DNA of 64,000 bases from Cellulomonas hominis (GTDB taxonomy: Bacteria > Actinomycetota > Actinomycetes > Actinomycetales > Cellulomonadaceae): positions 1,736,001 to 1,800,000 of the forward strand of contig NZ_JACHDN010000001.1 of assembly GCF_014201095.1 (NCBI RefSeq), in the 5' to 3' direction. Each line of letters begins with the position of its first letter. Positions within the stretch are counted from its first letter, which is position 1. The position numbers were made by a program, and so were the translations under genes. Positions 8,962 through 17,110 of this stretch are shown here, piece after piece. The notes below the pieces were generated by a model, which saw only the letters and a list, made by a program, of their open reading frames with translations, searched no databases and had not been told where the DNA came from.

Positions 8962-10337
8962 GACCGGCACCGGGCGTCGTCCTCGGCGGGCGCTACCGCC
9001 TCACCCGGCAGATCGCCGTGGGCGGCATGGGCGAGGTGTGGGCCGCGCACGACGAGTCGCTGCAGCGCGACATCGCGATCAAGGTGCTGCGCGCGGAGTT
9101 CGCCGGCGACACCGGCTTCCTCGAGCGGTTCCGCACCGAGGCGCGCAACGCCGGCCGGCTCTCGCACTCCGGCATCGCCGCGCTGTTCGACTACGGCGAG
9201 CAGGACGGGTCCGCCTTCCTCGCCATGGAGCTCATCGTCGGCGAGCCCATGAGCGACCTGCTCGAACGCGAGCCCGTGCTGCCCCCGCGCCGGCTGCTGC
9301 CGATCCTCGCGCAGACCGCGCGCGCCCTGCACGCCGCCCACCAGGCCGGGGTCGTGCACCGCGACGTCAAGCCCGGGAACATCCTCATCACGCCGACCGG
9401 CAAGGTGAAGATCACCGACTTCGGCGTCTCGCTGTCGAGCAACCAGGTGCCGATGACCGCGACCGGCATGGTCATGGGCACCGCGCAGTACCTCTCCCCC
9501 GAGCAGGCCGTCGGCGGCCCCGCGACCGCGGCGTCGGACATGTACGCGCTCGGCATCGTCGCGTACGAGGCGCTCGTCGGGCACCGGCCGTTCACCGGGC
9601 CCACCGCGGTGGACATCGCGGTGGCGCACGTCAACACGCCCGTGCCGCCGCTGCCCGCGTCCGTCGACCGGCAGATCGCCGCGCTGGTCATGCGGCTGCT
9701 CTCCAAGGACCCGGCCGCCCGGCCGTCCAGCGCCGAGGAGCTCGCGCGGATGTTCGACGCCCTGGTGCCGCACACGCCCGCCGGGGGGAGCCCGCCGGTG
9801 TCGATCGTGCCCGGTCGGTCGCGGTCGGTCGCGGCGGCGCCCGCGTCCTCGCCCGCGCCCGCGTCCTCCCCCGGGTCCCGCCCGGCCGACGGCGCGACCC
9901 GGGTGCGCGGCTCCGCACCGGCCGCCGCCCCCGCGGCCGGCACCATGCCGCCCTCGTTCGACCCCCGCACCGGCCGGCCCACGGACTCCCGCGCGGCCCG
10001 CCGGGACGCACCCGCGCCCACGTACCGCGTCGGCGGTCCCGCCAGCACCCGCAGCGGCGCGCACGCCCAGCCCAGCACCCGCGCGCACGCCCGGGTCGCC
10101 GAGCGGTCCGGCTGGCGCCGGCTGCACGTCCGGTGGCCCCTGCTCGTGCTGGCCGTCCTCGTCGTGGCGCTCCTCGGCGCCGCGCTGGCCGACCGGCTCA
10201 CGGGTGCCGCCGACCTGCCGGTCGGGTCCGCGACCACGGGGTACACCCGCGCGGCCGACGAGGGTGGGATGATCTCCGAGCACGTGCCCGGCGCAACCGC
10301 GCCGGACGCGCGAACGACGACAGCGAAGGACGCCTAG
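8958..10337 (+). CDS. pknA: PknA, membrane Ser/Thr protein kinase
   Basis: A 459-residue kinase. The N-terminal Hanks-type domain (about 9-270) has the Gly-rich loop VGGMGEVW, the ATP-binding Lys42 (IAIKVL), the catalytic loop HRDVKPGN with Asp136, DFG at 154-156, and the SPEQ/APE-type motif. A long Ala/Pro/Ser-rich juxtamembrane stretch leads to a single membrane span near 395-415 and a short outside tail without PASTA repeats. This separates it from PknB. The GTG start overlaps the pbpA stop (GTGA), and the TAG stop shares one base with the GTG of pknB. It should regulate cell shape and division in concert with PknB. Confidence 0.92.
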   Translation: MRPAPGVVLGGRYRLTRQIAVGGMGEVWAAHDESLQRDIAIKVLRAEFAGDTGFLERFRTEARNAGRLSHSGIAALFDYGEQDGSAFLAMELIVGEPMSDLLEREPVLPPRRLLPILAQTARALHAAHQAGVVHRDVKPGNILITPTGKVKITDFGVSLSSNQVPMTATGMVMGTAQYLSPEQAVGGPATAASDMYALGIVAYEALVGHRPFTGPTAVDIAVAHVNTPVPPLPASVDRQIAALVMRLLSKDPAARPSSAEELARMFDALVPHTPAGGSPPVSIVPGRSRSVAAAPASSPAPASSPGSRPADGATRVRGSAPAAAPAAGTMPPSFDPRTGRPTDSRAARRDAPAPTYRVGGPASTRSGAHAQPSTRAHARVAERSGWRRLHVRWPLLVLAVLVVALLGAALADRLTGAADLPVGSATTGYTRAADEGGMISEHVPGATAPDARTTTAKDA

Positions 10338-12310
10338 TGGTGGACGACGGATCCCGGATCCTCGCCGGACGGTACGAGGTCGGTGAGCTCATCGGCCGCG
10401 GTGGCATGGCCGAGGTGCACATCGGGCACGACACGCGCCTCGGGCGCACCGTCGCGATCAAGATCCTGCGCTCCGACCTCGCGCGCGACCCGTCGTTCCA
10501 GGCGCGGTTCCGCCGCGAGGCGCAGGCCGCGGCCGCGCTCAACCACCCCGCCATCGTCGCCGTGTACGACACCGGCGAGGACGTGTACACGGAGCCGACC
10601 GGCGCCGTCGCGCACGTCCCGTTCATCGTCATGGAGTACGTCGAGGGCCACACGGTCCGCGACATCCTCCGCGACGGCCAGGCCGTGCCGATCGAGGAGG
10701 CCATCGAGATCACCGCCGGCGTGCTGTCGGCGCTCGAGTACTCCCACCACGCCGGCATCGTGCACCGGGACATCAAGCCCGCGAACGTCATGCTCACGCC
10801 CACGGGCGCCGTCAAGGTCATGGACTTCGGCATCGCCCGCGCGGTGGCCGACTCCGCCGCGACCATGACGCAGACCCAGGCCGTCATCGGCACCGCGCAG
10901 TACCTGTCCCCCGAGCAGGCCCGCGGCGAGACCGTGGACGCCCGCTCCGACCTGTACTCCGCCGGCTGCCTGCTGTTCGAGCTGCTGACCGGGCGCCCGC
11001 CGTTCGTCGGCGACTCCCCCGTGGCCGTGGCGTACCAGCACGTCCGGGAGATCGCGCCCGCCCCGTCCTCCGTCGCGTCCGACGTCCCCGAGGTGCTCGA
11101 CCGGATCACCGCGAAGGCCCTGGCCAAGGAGCGGGACGCCCGCTACTCCTCCGCCGCGGAGTTCCGAGCCGACCTCGAGGCCGCCGCCCGCGGTGGGCAC
11201 GTGTCCGCCCCCGCCGTGGCCGCTGCGGCGCTCGGTGCCGGGGCGGCCACGCAGGTGCTCGGCCCGGACGCCGCCGCGACCCAGATCATGCCCGGCGACG
11301 CCCCCGCGTGGGCGCCCACCAACCCCGGCACGGCCGTGCTCACGGCGACCCCGGGCGAGGACGAGGAGCCCGAGCAGAAGTCGCGGCGCTGGCTCTGGAT
11401 CACCCTCGCGGTCGTCGCCGTGCTGGCCGTCGCCGGCATCGTCGCCCTGCTCATGCAGGACCGGACGCCGCCCGTCGTGAACGCCACCGTGCCGGACGTC
11501 GTCGGCATGGCGGAGGCCGACGCCCTCGCCGCCCTGCAGGACGCCGGCTTCGAGGGCGAACGGCAGGAGGAGACCAGCGCCGACGTCGCACCGGGCAGCG
11601 TCACGCGCTCCGACCCCGCCGCCGGCGAGGAGGCCCCGAAGGACAGCACCGTCCAGTTCTGGGTCTCCACCGGCCCGGACTCCGTCGCCGTCCCCGACGT
11701 CACCGGCCTGACCCAGGACGCCGCGCGCAAGCAGCTCGAGGGCGCCGGCCTGACGGTGGGCAACGTGACGGAGGAGGACAGCCCGGACCAGCCCGCCGAC
11801 CGCGCCCTGCGCACCGAGCCCGCCGCCGGTCAGTCCGTCGCGGACGGCTCCGCCGTCAACCTGTTCATCGCGTCCGGCAACGTCGACCTCCCCGACCTGC
11901 GCGGCCAGGCCCAGGCCGACGCCGTCGCCACCCTCAACGGCCTCAAGCTCGGGTCGAACATCCGCGAGGAGGAGACCACCGACGCGGCCCCCGGCACGGT
12001 CATCGACCAGGACCGCTCCGGCATCGTCCAGCAGCAGACGGTCGTCGTGCTGACCGTCGCCAAGGCGCCGCCGGAGCCGACCACGGTCCAGATCCCGGGG
12101 AACATCACCTCGATGAACTGGAGCCAGGCCAGCGCCGCGCTCACCCAGCTCGGCCTGGTCCCGGTCCAGGAGTACGCGAACGTCGGCGACTCCGACAAGC
12201 CGAAGGACGCGGTCCTCTCCACGAACCCGGCGCCCAACTCGACGGTGGAGACCGGCTCCCAGGTGACGGTCACCCTGTCCGCGGGCCCGGACACCAGCGG
12301 GAACGACTGA
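10337..12310 (+). CDS. pknB: PknB, PASTA-domain Ser/Thr protein kinase
   Basis: A 657-residue receptor kinase. The kinase domain (about 10-280) shows GRGGMAEVH, Lys42 (VAIKIL), HRDIKPAN with Asp145, DFG at 163-165, and an activation loop with the paired Thr of TMTQTQAVIGTAQ (Thr178/Thr180). The membrane span is about 353-373. Outside are four PASTA repeats (from 382), which in this family bind muropeptides or lipid II. GTG codons at 10337 and 10340 are both possible starts. The first gives the one-base overlap with pknA. It ends the operon, 22 bp before a strong hairpin. It should act on the FHA proteins, PbpA, CrgA and the pseudokinase beside murJ. Confidence 0.94.
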   Translation: MVDDGSRILAGRYEVGELIGRGGMAEVHIGHDTRLGRTVAIKILRSDLARDPSFQARFRREAQAAAALNHPAIVAVYDTGEDVYTEPTGAVAHVPFIVMEYVEGHTVRDILRDGQAVPIEEAIEITAGVLSALEYSHHAGIVHRDIKPANVMLTPTGAVKVMDFGIARAVADSAATMTQTQAVIGTAQYLSPEQARGETVDARSDLYSAGCLLFELLTGRPPFVGDSPVAVAYQHVREIAPAPSSVASDVPEVLDRITAKALAKERDARYSSAAEFRADLEAAARGGHVSAPAVAAAALGAGAATQVLGPDAAATQIMPGDAPAWAPTNPGTAVLTATPGEDEEPEQKSRRWLWITLAVVAVLAVAGIVALLMQDRTPPVVNATVPDVVGMAEADALAALQDAGFEGERQEETSADVAPGSVTRSDPAAGEEAPKDSTVQFWVSTGPDSVAVPDVTGLTQDAARKQLEGAGLTVGNVTEEDSPDQPADRALRTEPAAGQSVADGSAVNLFIASGNVDLPDLRGQAQADAVATLNGLKLGSNIREEETTDAAPGTVIDQDRSGIVQQQTVVVLTVAKAPPEPTTVQIPGNITSMNWSQASAALTQLGLVPVQEYANVGDSDKPKDAVLSTNPAPNSTVETGSQVTVTLSAGPDTSGND

Positions 12311-12331
12311 CCCCGCCCCGCCGCACGCCCC

Positions 12332-12367
12332 GCAGGCCCCGCCCCTCCCGGAGGGCGCGGGGCCTGC
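12332..12367 (+). terminator. Terminator of the pknB operon
   Basis: A perfect 11-bp stem (GCAGGCCCCGC at 12332-12342 with GCGGGGCCTGC at 12357-12367) around a 14-nt loop, just after the pknB stop. There is no T tract, as is common for actinobacterial hairpin terminators. Confidence 0.65.
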
Positions 12368-12416
12368 GCCGTCCGGCCTGCCCGCCCGCGCGGGGCCCCC
12401 GTTGTCCCACCCTGTG

Positions 12417-12490
12417 CGCCGAGATCGGTCGTCCGCGCTGAGATCGGTCGCTGGAGGCGCCGATCTCGGTCGCGGCAACCGATCTCGGCG
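12417..12490. repeat. Four-armed palindromic element, copy A
   Basis: Four arms built on GAGATCGGT/ACCGATCTC in the order forward, forward, reverse, reverse. The outer arms CGCCGAGATCGGT (12417-12429) and ACCGATCTCGGCG (12478-12490) pair perfectly over 13 bp. The inner arms GAGATCGG (12440-12447) and CCGATCTC (12460-12467) pair over 8 bp. It lies between the convergent ends of pknB and the DUF559 gene. Related copies are at 13723-13796 and 54889-54956. Confidence 0.8.
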
Positions 12491-12537
12491 ACGGGACCAC
12501 CCGGCGTCAGCGGCGACGGGACCACCCGGCGTCAGCG
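12488..12537. repeat. 25-bp perfect tandem duplication
   Basis: Two exact 25-bp units (12488-12512 and 12513-12537), with the start of a third. The duplication covers the last codons and stop of the DUF559 gene, so a second copy of the same stop triplet lies 25 bp beyond the real one (12507-12509). It abuts the four-armed element. Confidence 0.85.
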
Positions 12538-13548
12538 GCGACGGCTGTGAGCGGAGCGGAGCGCCCTGCCCACCCGCGGTCCGACCTCCTCCGGGTGCCG
12601 GAGGTCCGCCCAGGTGAACCGGACGACGATCCACCCCGCGTCCTCGAGCGCGTCCTGCCGGCGTTTCTCCTGATCGACCGCGGCGCTCGACTCCTGCGCG
12701 CTCCCTCCGTACTTGAGCCGGCCGTCGAACTCGAGGGCGACCCGCTCCTCCCGCCACCCCAGATCGACCCACCGCCACCCGAGCCGTGTCGGCACGGCGA
12801 CCTGGAGATCCGGCGCCGGGAGACCCGCCGCGCGCACGTGCCAGCGCAGCAGGGACTCCCCGGGTGACTCCGACCTCGCGTCGGCGAACGCCAGGACCTC
12901 CCGCGCGCGGCGGACGCCACGGTCGCCGGCGGCCGCCGCCAGCATCTCGTCGATGACGGCCGGGTCCGCCCCGGCACGGAGCGCGGAGTCGGCGACCACG
13001 AGCCCGTGCGCCCGGTCGAGCGTCGCAGCGCAGTCCACCGCTGTCCGCTCGATCGGCGACACCGGGAGCGAGGCGGTCCGGTCGACCTCTGCTGCGCGAG
13101 TCGCACGGCTCGTCCAGTGCTCCCGCACGCCGCGGAGGCCCCCCGTACGCGACGCCCGCGGTGCCGAGAGCGCCGTGACGTCCACGTCGTCGGGAACGGC
13201 CACGAGCTGGCACCCGTGCAGCAACGCGGCTGTGCGGTGACTGAACCAGTGGTCGCCGGTCCGCACCGCGTGCAGCGCCGCGGCCCGAGCGAGGACCCGG
13301 CTGCGGGCGAGGTCCCAGGGCAGTCCGTCGGGGGACACTTCCGCGTAGACCCCGCGCAGGACTCGCATCAGCGAGCCGTCCCTGACCCGTGTGCGCAGGA
13401 CGTCCGGTGGGAGGTCGCCGGCTCGCAGGACGCGCGGGACGGCGGGCAGCACGACGGCCGGCGACGGCCGGAGTGGCGGGCCCTCACCGGGGAGGCGTTC
13501 CAGGAGAGACGACGATCTGCGGATGGCGGGGCGCTCGTGCGAGGTCAT
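12532..13548 (-). CDS. DUF559/AbiEi-like protein with PD-(D/E)XK-type C-terminus
   Basis: A 338-residue protein of a family scattered in many actinobacterial genomes. The N-terminal half (about 40-130: RVRDGSLMRVLRGVYAEV) resembles the winged-helix domain annotated as AbiEi-type antitoxin. The C-terminal 110 residues form a DUF559/Vsr-like nuclease fold, with VALEFDGRLKYGG near 277 and KRRQDALEDAGWIVVRFTW near 300. No toxin partner lies beside it. It sits alone between pknB and trpG, two genes that are close neighbours in other actinobacteria, and it is bordered by repeats, which suggests a later insertion. A role in DNA repair or defence is possible but unproven. Confidence 0.8.
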   Translation of the reverse strand: MTSHERPAIRRSSSLLERLPGEGPPLRPSPAVVLPAVPRVLRAGDLPPDVLRTRVRDGSLMRVLRGVYAEVSPDGLPWDLARSRVLARAAALHAVRTGDHWFSHRTAALLHGCQLVAVPDDVDVTALSAPRASRTGGLRGVREHWTSRATRAAEVDRTASLPVSPIERTAVDCAATLDRAHGLVVADSALRAGADPAVIDEMLAAAAGDRGVRRAREVLAFADARSESPGESLLRWHVRAAGLPAPDLQVAVPTRLGWRWVDLGWREERVALEFDGRLKYGGSAQESSAAVDQEKRRQDALEDAGWIVVRFTWADLRHPEEVGPRVGRALRSAHSRRR

Positions 13549-13586
13549 GCTCCGACCGTGCAGCAGGCGCCCGCGCGGTCACCGAG

Positions 13587-13595
13587 TTATCCACA
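13587..13595 (+). promoter_or_regulatory. DnaA box, perfect consensus
   Basis: TTATCCACA, an exact match to the DnaA box consensus, lies 39 bp upstream of the DUF559 start and about 17 kb from oriC. It could titrate DnaA or control the DUF559 promoter. Chance occurrence is less likely in DNA this GC-rich. Confidence 0.6.
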
Positions 13596-13722
13596 GAATG
13601 GGGCCTGCGGCCATGGTCCCCAGGCACGTCGGCATCTCGGTGAGGCCGGATCACGCGCATCCGGCGCATCTCAGCCATGCTCGATCTGCGTCGCTCGCCA
13701 CCAGCCGCGCCGCCCCGAGGCC

Positions 13723-13796
13723 CGCCGAGATCGGTCGATCGGACCGAGATCGGCCGTTGCACCGACCGATCCCGGTCGGGAGTGCCGATCTCGGCG
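13723..13796. repeat. Four-armed palindromic element, copy B
   Basis: The outer arms CGCCGAGATCGG (13723-13734) and CCGATCTCGGCG (13785-13796) pair perfectly over 12 bp. Inner arms ACCGAGATCGG (13743-13753) and CCGATCCCGGT (from about 13766) are slightly degenerate. The order and size match copies A and C. Its last arm runs into the adjacent 14-15 bp array. Confidence 0.8.
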
Positions 13797-13909
13797 GACG
13801 CCCGGTTGCGGACCCCCGGCGGCGGACGCCCGGTCGGCGGACGCCCGGCGGCGGACACCCGGTGGCGGACGCTCGGTCGGCGGACGCCCGGCGGCGGACG
13901 CCGGGCCGG
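13795..13909. repeat. Eight-unit short tandem array
   Basis: CGGAC recurs at 13795, 13809, 13823, 13838, 13852, 13866, 13881 and 13895, a strict 14 or 15 bp period, each followed by a variant of GCCCGGYSGG. It lies in non-coding DNA. The period is too short and uninterrupted for a CRISPR array. Confidence 0.8.
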
Positions 13910-14052
13910 TCGGTGGTGAGCACCCGGGCAGCGAGCAGCGGGTCGCGGGCATGGGCGGCCCCGGCTCGCGGCACGGAGTCGGCGCGGGCGCAGCCGGCGT
14001 CGGCGACGCGCCGGGGCCGAGGTTCAGGAGCGGGGGGTCGGGGGCGCCGCGG

Positions 14053-14676
14053 TCAGGGGCGCACGAGGGGGTGCAGGTCGGCGGAGCGGGCGACCGCGTC
14101 GTCGGCGCCCGTGAGGGCCAGCCAGTTCGCGAGGAGCCGGTGGCCGCCCTCCGTCAGGACGGACTCCGGGTGGAACTGCACCCCGTGCAGCGGCAGCGTC
14201 CGGTGCTGCAGGCCCATGATGATGCCGTTCGCCCGGGCGGTGACCACGAGCTCGTCGGACGGCGTCCCGTCCACGACGGCGAGCGAGTGGTACCGGGTGG
14301 CGGTGAACGGCGTCGGCAGGCCGTCGAACACCCCCTGCCCGTCGTGCGCGACCAGGCTGGTCTTGCCGTGCATGAGCTCGGGGGCGTGCGTGACGGTGCC
14401 GCCGAAGACCTCGCCGAGCGCCTGGTGCCCGAGGCAGACGCCGAGCATGGGGGTGCCGGCCTCGGCGCAGTCGCGGATGACCTGCATGGACGCGCCGGCC
14501 TCCGACGGGGTGCCGGGTCCGGGCGAGACCAGCACGCCGTCGAAACCGGCGCGCTCGGACGCCGGCGGGACGGCGTCGTTCCGGACGACGACGGTCTCGG
14601 CGCCGAGCTGGTCGAGGTACCCGACGATCGTGTAGACGAACGAGTCGTAGTTGTCGACCACGAGGATGCGGCTCAT
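14053..14676 (-). CDS. trpG: Aminodeoxychorismate/anthranilate synthase component II (glutamine amidotransferase)
   Basis: A 207-residue class I glutamine amidotransferase that supplies ammonia to component I for para-aminobenzoate or anthranilate. The catalytic Cys lies in LGVCLGHQALGE, the oxyanion region is SPGPGTPSEAG, and the His-Glu pair is in VQFHPESVLTEGG. The start ATG has GGGGAG upstream, overlapping the end of the preceding small gene. In actinobacterial origin regions this gene conventionally stands beside pknB and the sortase, as here. No component I gene is in the window. Confidence 0.92.
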   Translation of the reverse strand: MSRILVVDNYDSFVYTIVGYLDQLGAETVVVRNDAVPPASERAGFDGVLVSPGPGTPSEAGASMQVIRDCAEAGTPMLGVCLGHQALGEVFGGTVTHAPELMHGKTSLVAHDGQGVFDGLPTPFTATRYHSLAVVDGTPSDELVVTARANGIIMGLQHRTLPLHGVQFHPESVLTEGGHRLLANWLALTGADDAVARSADLHPLVRP

Positions 14677-14680
14677 CGGG

Positions 14681-14839
14681 TCACTCCCCCACGGTGGTGT
14701 CGTTGAACGGCATGTACGGGGCCAGCCACGGGAACACCCAGACGAAGCACGCGGCCAGCACCGCGGTCGCGAGCACCAGCAGCAGGAGCACGCGCACCAC
14801 CGCCGGGCCCGGGAGGTGCCGCCAGAGCCATCCGTACAT
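14681..14839 (-). CDS. Small single-pass membrane protein (52 aa)
   Basis: A 52-residue frame that fits exactly between the sortase stop (1 bp gap) and the trpG start (4 bp gap), so it is probably a translated member of the operon. The sequence opens MYGWLWRHLPGP, has a hydrophobic span of Leu/Val/Ala (about 14-40), and ends PYMPFNDTTVGE. Its upstream region overlaps the sortase end, with weak ribosome-binding potential. A small hydrophobic protein in this position occurs in related genomes, to my recollection. Its function is unknown. The tail motif MPFNDTTVGE is a likely conserved signature. Confidence 0.75.
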   Translation of the reverse strand: MYGWLWRHLPGPAVVRVLLLLVLATAVLAACFVWVFPWLAPYMPFNDTTVGE

Positions 14840-14840
14840 C

Positions 14841-15677
14841 TCAGGTGCCTTCCACGAGCTCGGCGGGCACGCCCTCGTCCAGGGGTGCCCAGTAGTCCAG
14901 GACGCCGTGCACGATGTACCGCTCGCGGGCGGAGAACATCGGGTGGCAGGTGGTCAGGGTGATGTACCGCTCGGTGGGCTCGACCCCCGGCTGGTTCGGC
15001 ACCGGCGCGATCACCTGGACGTCCTGCGGCAGGACGATCTCGGAGGACGTCACGCGGTAGACGTACCAGGCCTCGTCGGTCCAGACGACGATCGGGTCGC
15101 CCTCCTGGAGCTCCGCGATCCGGTTGAACGGCTTGCCGTAGGTGGTGCGGTGCGCGGCGAGCGCGAAGTTCCCGACGCCGCCCGGCATGGCGGTGCCCTC
15201 GTAGTGCCCGACTCCGAGCGGGTTCAGCACGTTGGGCCGGTCGGTGCCCTGCGTGATGGTCCGGGTCGGCTCGCCGTCCCAGCGCGGCACGCGCATCGAG
15301 GCGAACGTCGTGAGGTACGGCGGCTCCTCCATGACGGGCGGCTCGTCGTACCGGGGCGTGACGACGGCGGGACCCTCGTCGGCCTCGAGCGGGGCGAGCG
15401 GCTCGTCCCAGCCCTGCTCGGCGACGATGCGAGCCTGGTCGCGGTCGGCGACGACGTCGGTCCACCACAGCTGCCACGCGAGGAACGCGAGGAGCAGCAC
15501 GCCGGCGGTGATGAGGAGCTCGCCGAGCACGCCCACGGCGCCGAGCACGAACCCGCCGCCCCGGCGACCCCGCGGGCGGTGCTCCGCCCGACGCGCGTCA
15601 CGCCGGGTCGGCGCGGGTCCCCCGCGCCCGCCGTCGGGCCCGTCGACCGTCGGCCAGGACACCTCCGTGCCGCTCAT
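14841..15677 (-). CDS. Class E sortase
   Basis: A 278-residue cysteine transpeptidase that anchors proteins to peptidoglycan. A basic N-terminal tail precedes one membrane span (about 45-72). The catalytic domain lies outside and carries His in FALAAHRTTYG, Cys in ITLTTCHPMFSARERY, and the Arg that follows. The 'housekeeping' class E type of actinobacteria usually recognises an LAxTG-like signal. The start ATG overlaps the DUF881 stop as ATGA, so the two are translated together. Downstream are the 52-aa membrane protein and trpG, one co-directional unit. Confidence 0.9.
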   Translation of the reverse strand: MSGTEVSWPTVDGPDGGRGGPAPTRRDARRAEHRPRGRRGGGFVLGAVGVLGELLITAGVLLLAFLAWQLWWTDVVADRDQARIVAEQGWDEPLAPLEADEGPAVVTPRYDEPPVMEEPPYLTTFASMRVPRWDGEPTRTITQGTDRPNVLNPLGVGHYEGTAMPGGVGNFALAAHRTTYGKPFNRIAELQEGDPIVVWTDEAWYVYRVTSSEIVLPQDVQVIAPVPNQPGVEPTERYITLTTCHPMFSARERYIVHGVLDYWAPLDEGVPAELVEGT

Positions 15678-16633
15678 CCCTCGGTGTCCTCCCGGCCCTG
15701 GTCGGGGCTCGTCGTGGCGTCGTCGCCGGCCACGAGCCCGGGCAGGACCTCCGTGCCGGACGGCACGCTGGCGTACCTCATGTCGACCGACCCATCGTAG
15801 GCGGGCACCTCGACCCCGCCGCCCGGCTCGGTCACCGACCACCCGAGCCCCACGGCGTCCACCCAGGACCGGTACGCCCGGACCGCGGGGTCGGCGTCCA
15901 GGGCGTCGAGGAGCTCCTCGGGGTCGCCGACGGCGGTGACGACGTACGGCGGCGAGTAGCGGCGTCCCTGCAGCGACAGGACGTTCCCGATGCACTGGAA
16001 CGCGCTCGTGGAGATGACCCGCTGGTCCATGAGGGCCATCGCCTCGGCTCCCCCGGCCCACAGGGCGTTGATGACGGCCTGCAGGTCCTGCTGGTGCACG
16101 ACGAGGTCGTCCGGCCCGGTGCCCGCGGGCCGCGGGCCGTCCACCGGTGCGTCGTCGAGGGAGACGGTGATCCCGGTGCCGGTCACGGCGAGCCGGCCCG
16201 ACGCGATGTCGTAGGCGGTGCCGGCGGACTGCCACTCGAGGCCGACGGTGTCCGTCTGCTCGCGGGTCAGCGCGTCGACCTGGGCCCGGAGCGCGGCGAC
16301 GTCGTCGGCGAGCCGCTCGCGCCGCGCGTCCTCGTTGGCCTGCAGCCCGGCGAGGTCCTGCGGCTGGCGGGTGTTCGTGCCGCTGGCGAGGCGGGCGTTC
16401 GCGGTGAACAGCGCGCCGGACAGCGCCATGACGAGGGCGACGGACACGGTGCCCCGCAGCGCCCGGCTGCGCCGGTGCCGGGTCAGGCGGTGCTGGGCGT
16501 GCTCGCGCGCGGCGTGCAGCCGGTCGGCGGTCTCCGCCGCCTGGCCCGGCCTGTCGCCGGGCACCCCGTCGCCCGCGGCGGGCCTCGCCGCGTGTGCGCC
16601 GTGGACCTGGCGCTCGGGGTGCTCGTCGGGCAC
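15674..16633 (-). CDS. DUF881 family membrane protein
   Basis: A 319-residue protein. It has a polar Arg/His-rich cytoplasmic N-terminus, one membrane span (about 62-80, ALVMALSGALFTAN), a coiled segment with the LQANEDARRERLADDV register, and then the DUF881 domain with RLAVTGTGITVSLDDAP, DLQAVINALWAGGAEAMAL and the VVTAVGDPEELLDAL block. The GTG at 16633 is chosen because GGGGGAG lies 5-6 bp upstream. A GTG at 16657 has no such site. The family is tied by neighbourhood to crgA and the sortase in actinobacteria, and an envelope or division role is likely but not shown. Confidence 0.88.
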   Translation of the reverse strand: MPDEHPERQVHGAHAARPAAGDGVPGDRPGQAAETADRLHAAREHAQHRLTRHRRSRALRGTVSVALVMALSGALFTANARLASGTNTRQPQDLAGLQANEDARRERLADDVAALRAQVDALTREQTDTVGLEWQSAGTAYDIASGRLAVTGTGITVSLDDAPVDGPRPAGTGPDDLVVHQQDLQAVINALWAGGAEAMALMDQRVISTSAFQCIGNVLSLQGRRYSPPYVVTAVGDPEELLDALDADPAVRAYRSWVDAVGLGWSVTEPGGGVEVPAYDGSVDMRYASVPSGTEVLPGLVAGDDATTSPDQGREDTEG

Positions 16634-16752
16634 GCTTCTCCCCCTCGGTCTCGCCACTACGCTAGGCCACGTTCGTGGCTTCCGTGCGTGCGTCCACAGG
16701 CGGACGGCGGGAGCACCTGTGAAGGTCAGCCGGTCGAGGTCAGGAGCATCCC

Positions 16753-17001
16753 GTGCCCAAGTCGAGGACGCGGCAGAAGTCGCACTACACCGCGCCGCCC
16801 GAGCGCTCTGCCGGTCCGGCGGTCAACCCGCCGTGGTTCGTGCCGGTGCTGGTCGGGCTCCTGGTGCTCGGTCTCGTGTGGATCGTCGTCACGTACCTGA
16901 CGAGCTTCGACTACCCGATCCCGGGCATCGGCTCGTGGAACCTCGCGATCGGCTTCGCGTTCGCGCTCGGCGGCCTGGGGATGGCCACCCGCTGGAAGTG
17001 A
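16753..17001 (+). CDS. crgA: CrgA, cell-division regulator
   Basis: An 82-residue protein with two membrane segments (about 31-50 and 59-77) joined by the short loop TSFDYPIPGIGSWN, the full-length arrangement of the CrgA/WhiP family. It recruits FtsQ, FtsI and CwsA-type partners to the septum in mycobacteria and blocks early FtsZ-ring formation in Streptomyces. GTG start, with AGGAG 6 bp upstream. Divergent from DUF881, from which it is separated by 119 bp that must hold both promoters. Confidence 0.93.
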   Translation: MPKSRTRQKSHYTAPPERSAGPAVNPPWFVPVLVGLLVLGLVWIVVTYLTSFDYPIPGIGSWNLAIGFAFALGGLGMATRWK

Positions 17002-17110
17002 GCGGTCCGCCGCGCGGCCGGGGCGGGGACCGGCGCCCACCGCGTCGTCCCCAGCCCGGGACCCGTTGTCCCCAGGCCGCGCGGGCCGTTTCCCCAGGGG
17101 TGCACAACCC

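Larger units (their letters stand above)
13549..14052. other. Gene-free stretch with repeats and a DnaA box
   Basis: About 500 bp without a credible gene. Open frames through it are Arg/Gly/Pro-rich and continue across repeats. It holds one perfect DnaA box (13587-13595), copy B of the four-armed element (13723-13796) and an eight-unit array of 14-15 bp (13795-13909). The promoter of the DUF559 gene must be at its left edge. Confidence 0.7.

Noticed and set aside
13006..14706. A long plus-strand frame across the DUF559 gene, repeats and trpG
   Set aside because: It runs antisense to two real genes and through tandem repeats, with low-complexity composition.
16634..16657. Start of DUF881 at GTG 16657
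   Set aside because: No ribosome-binding site upstream, whereas GTG 16633 follows GGGGGAG.
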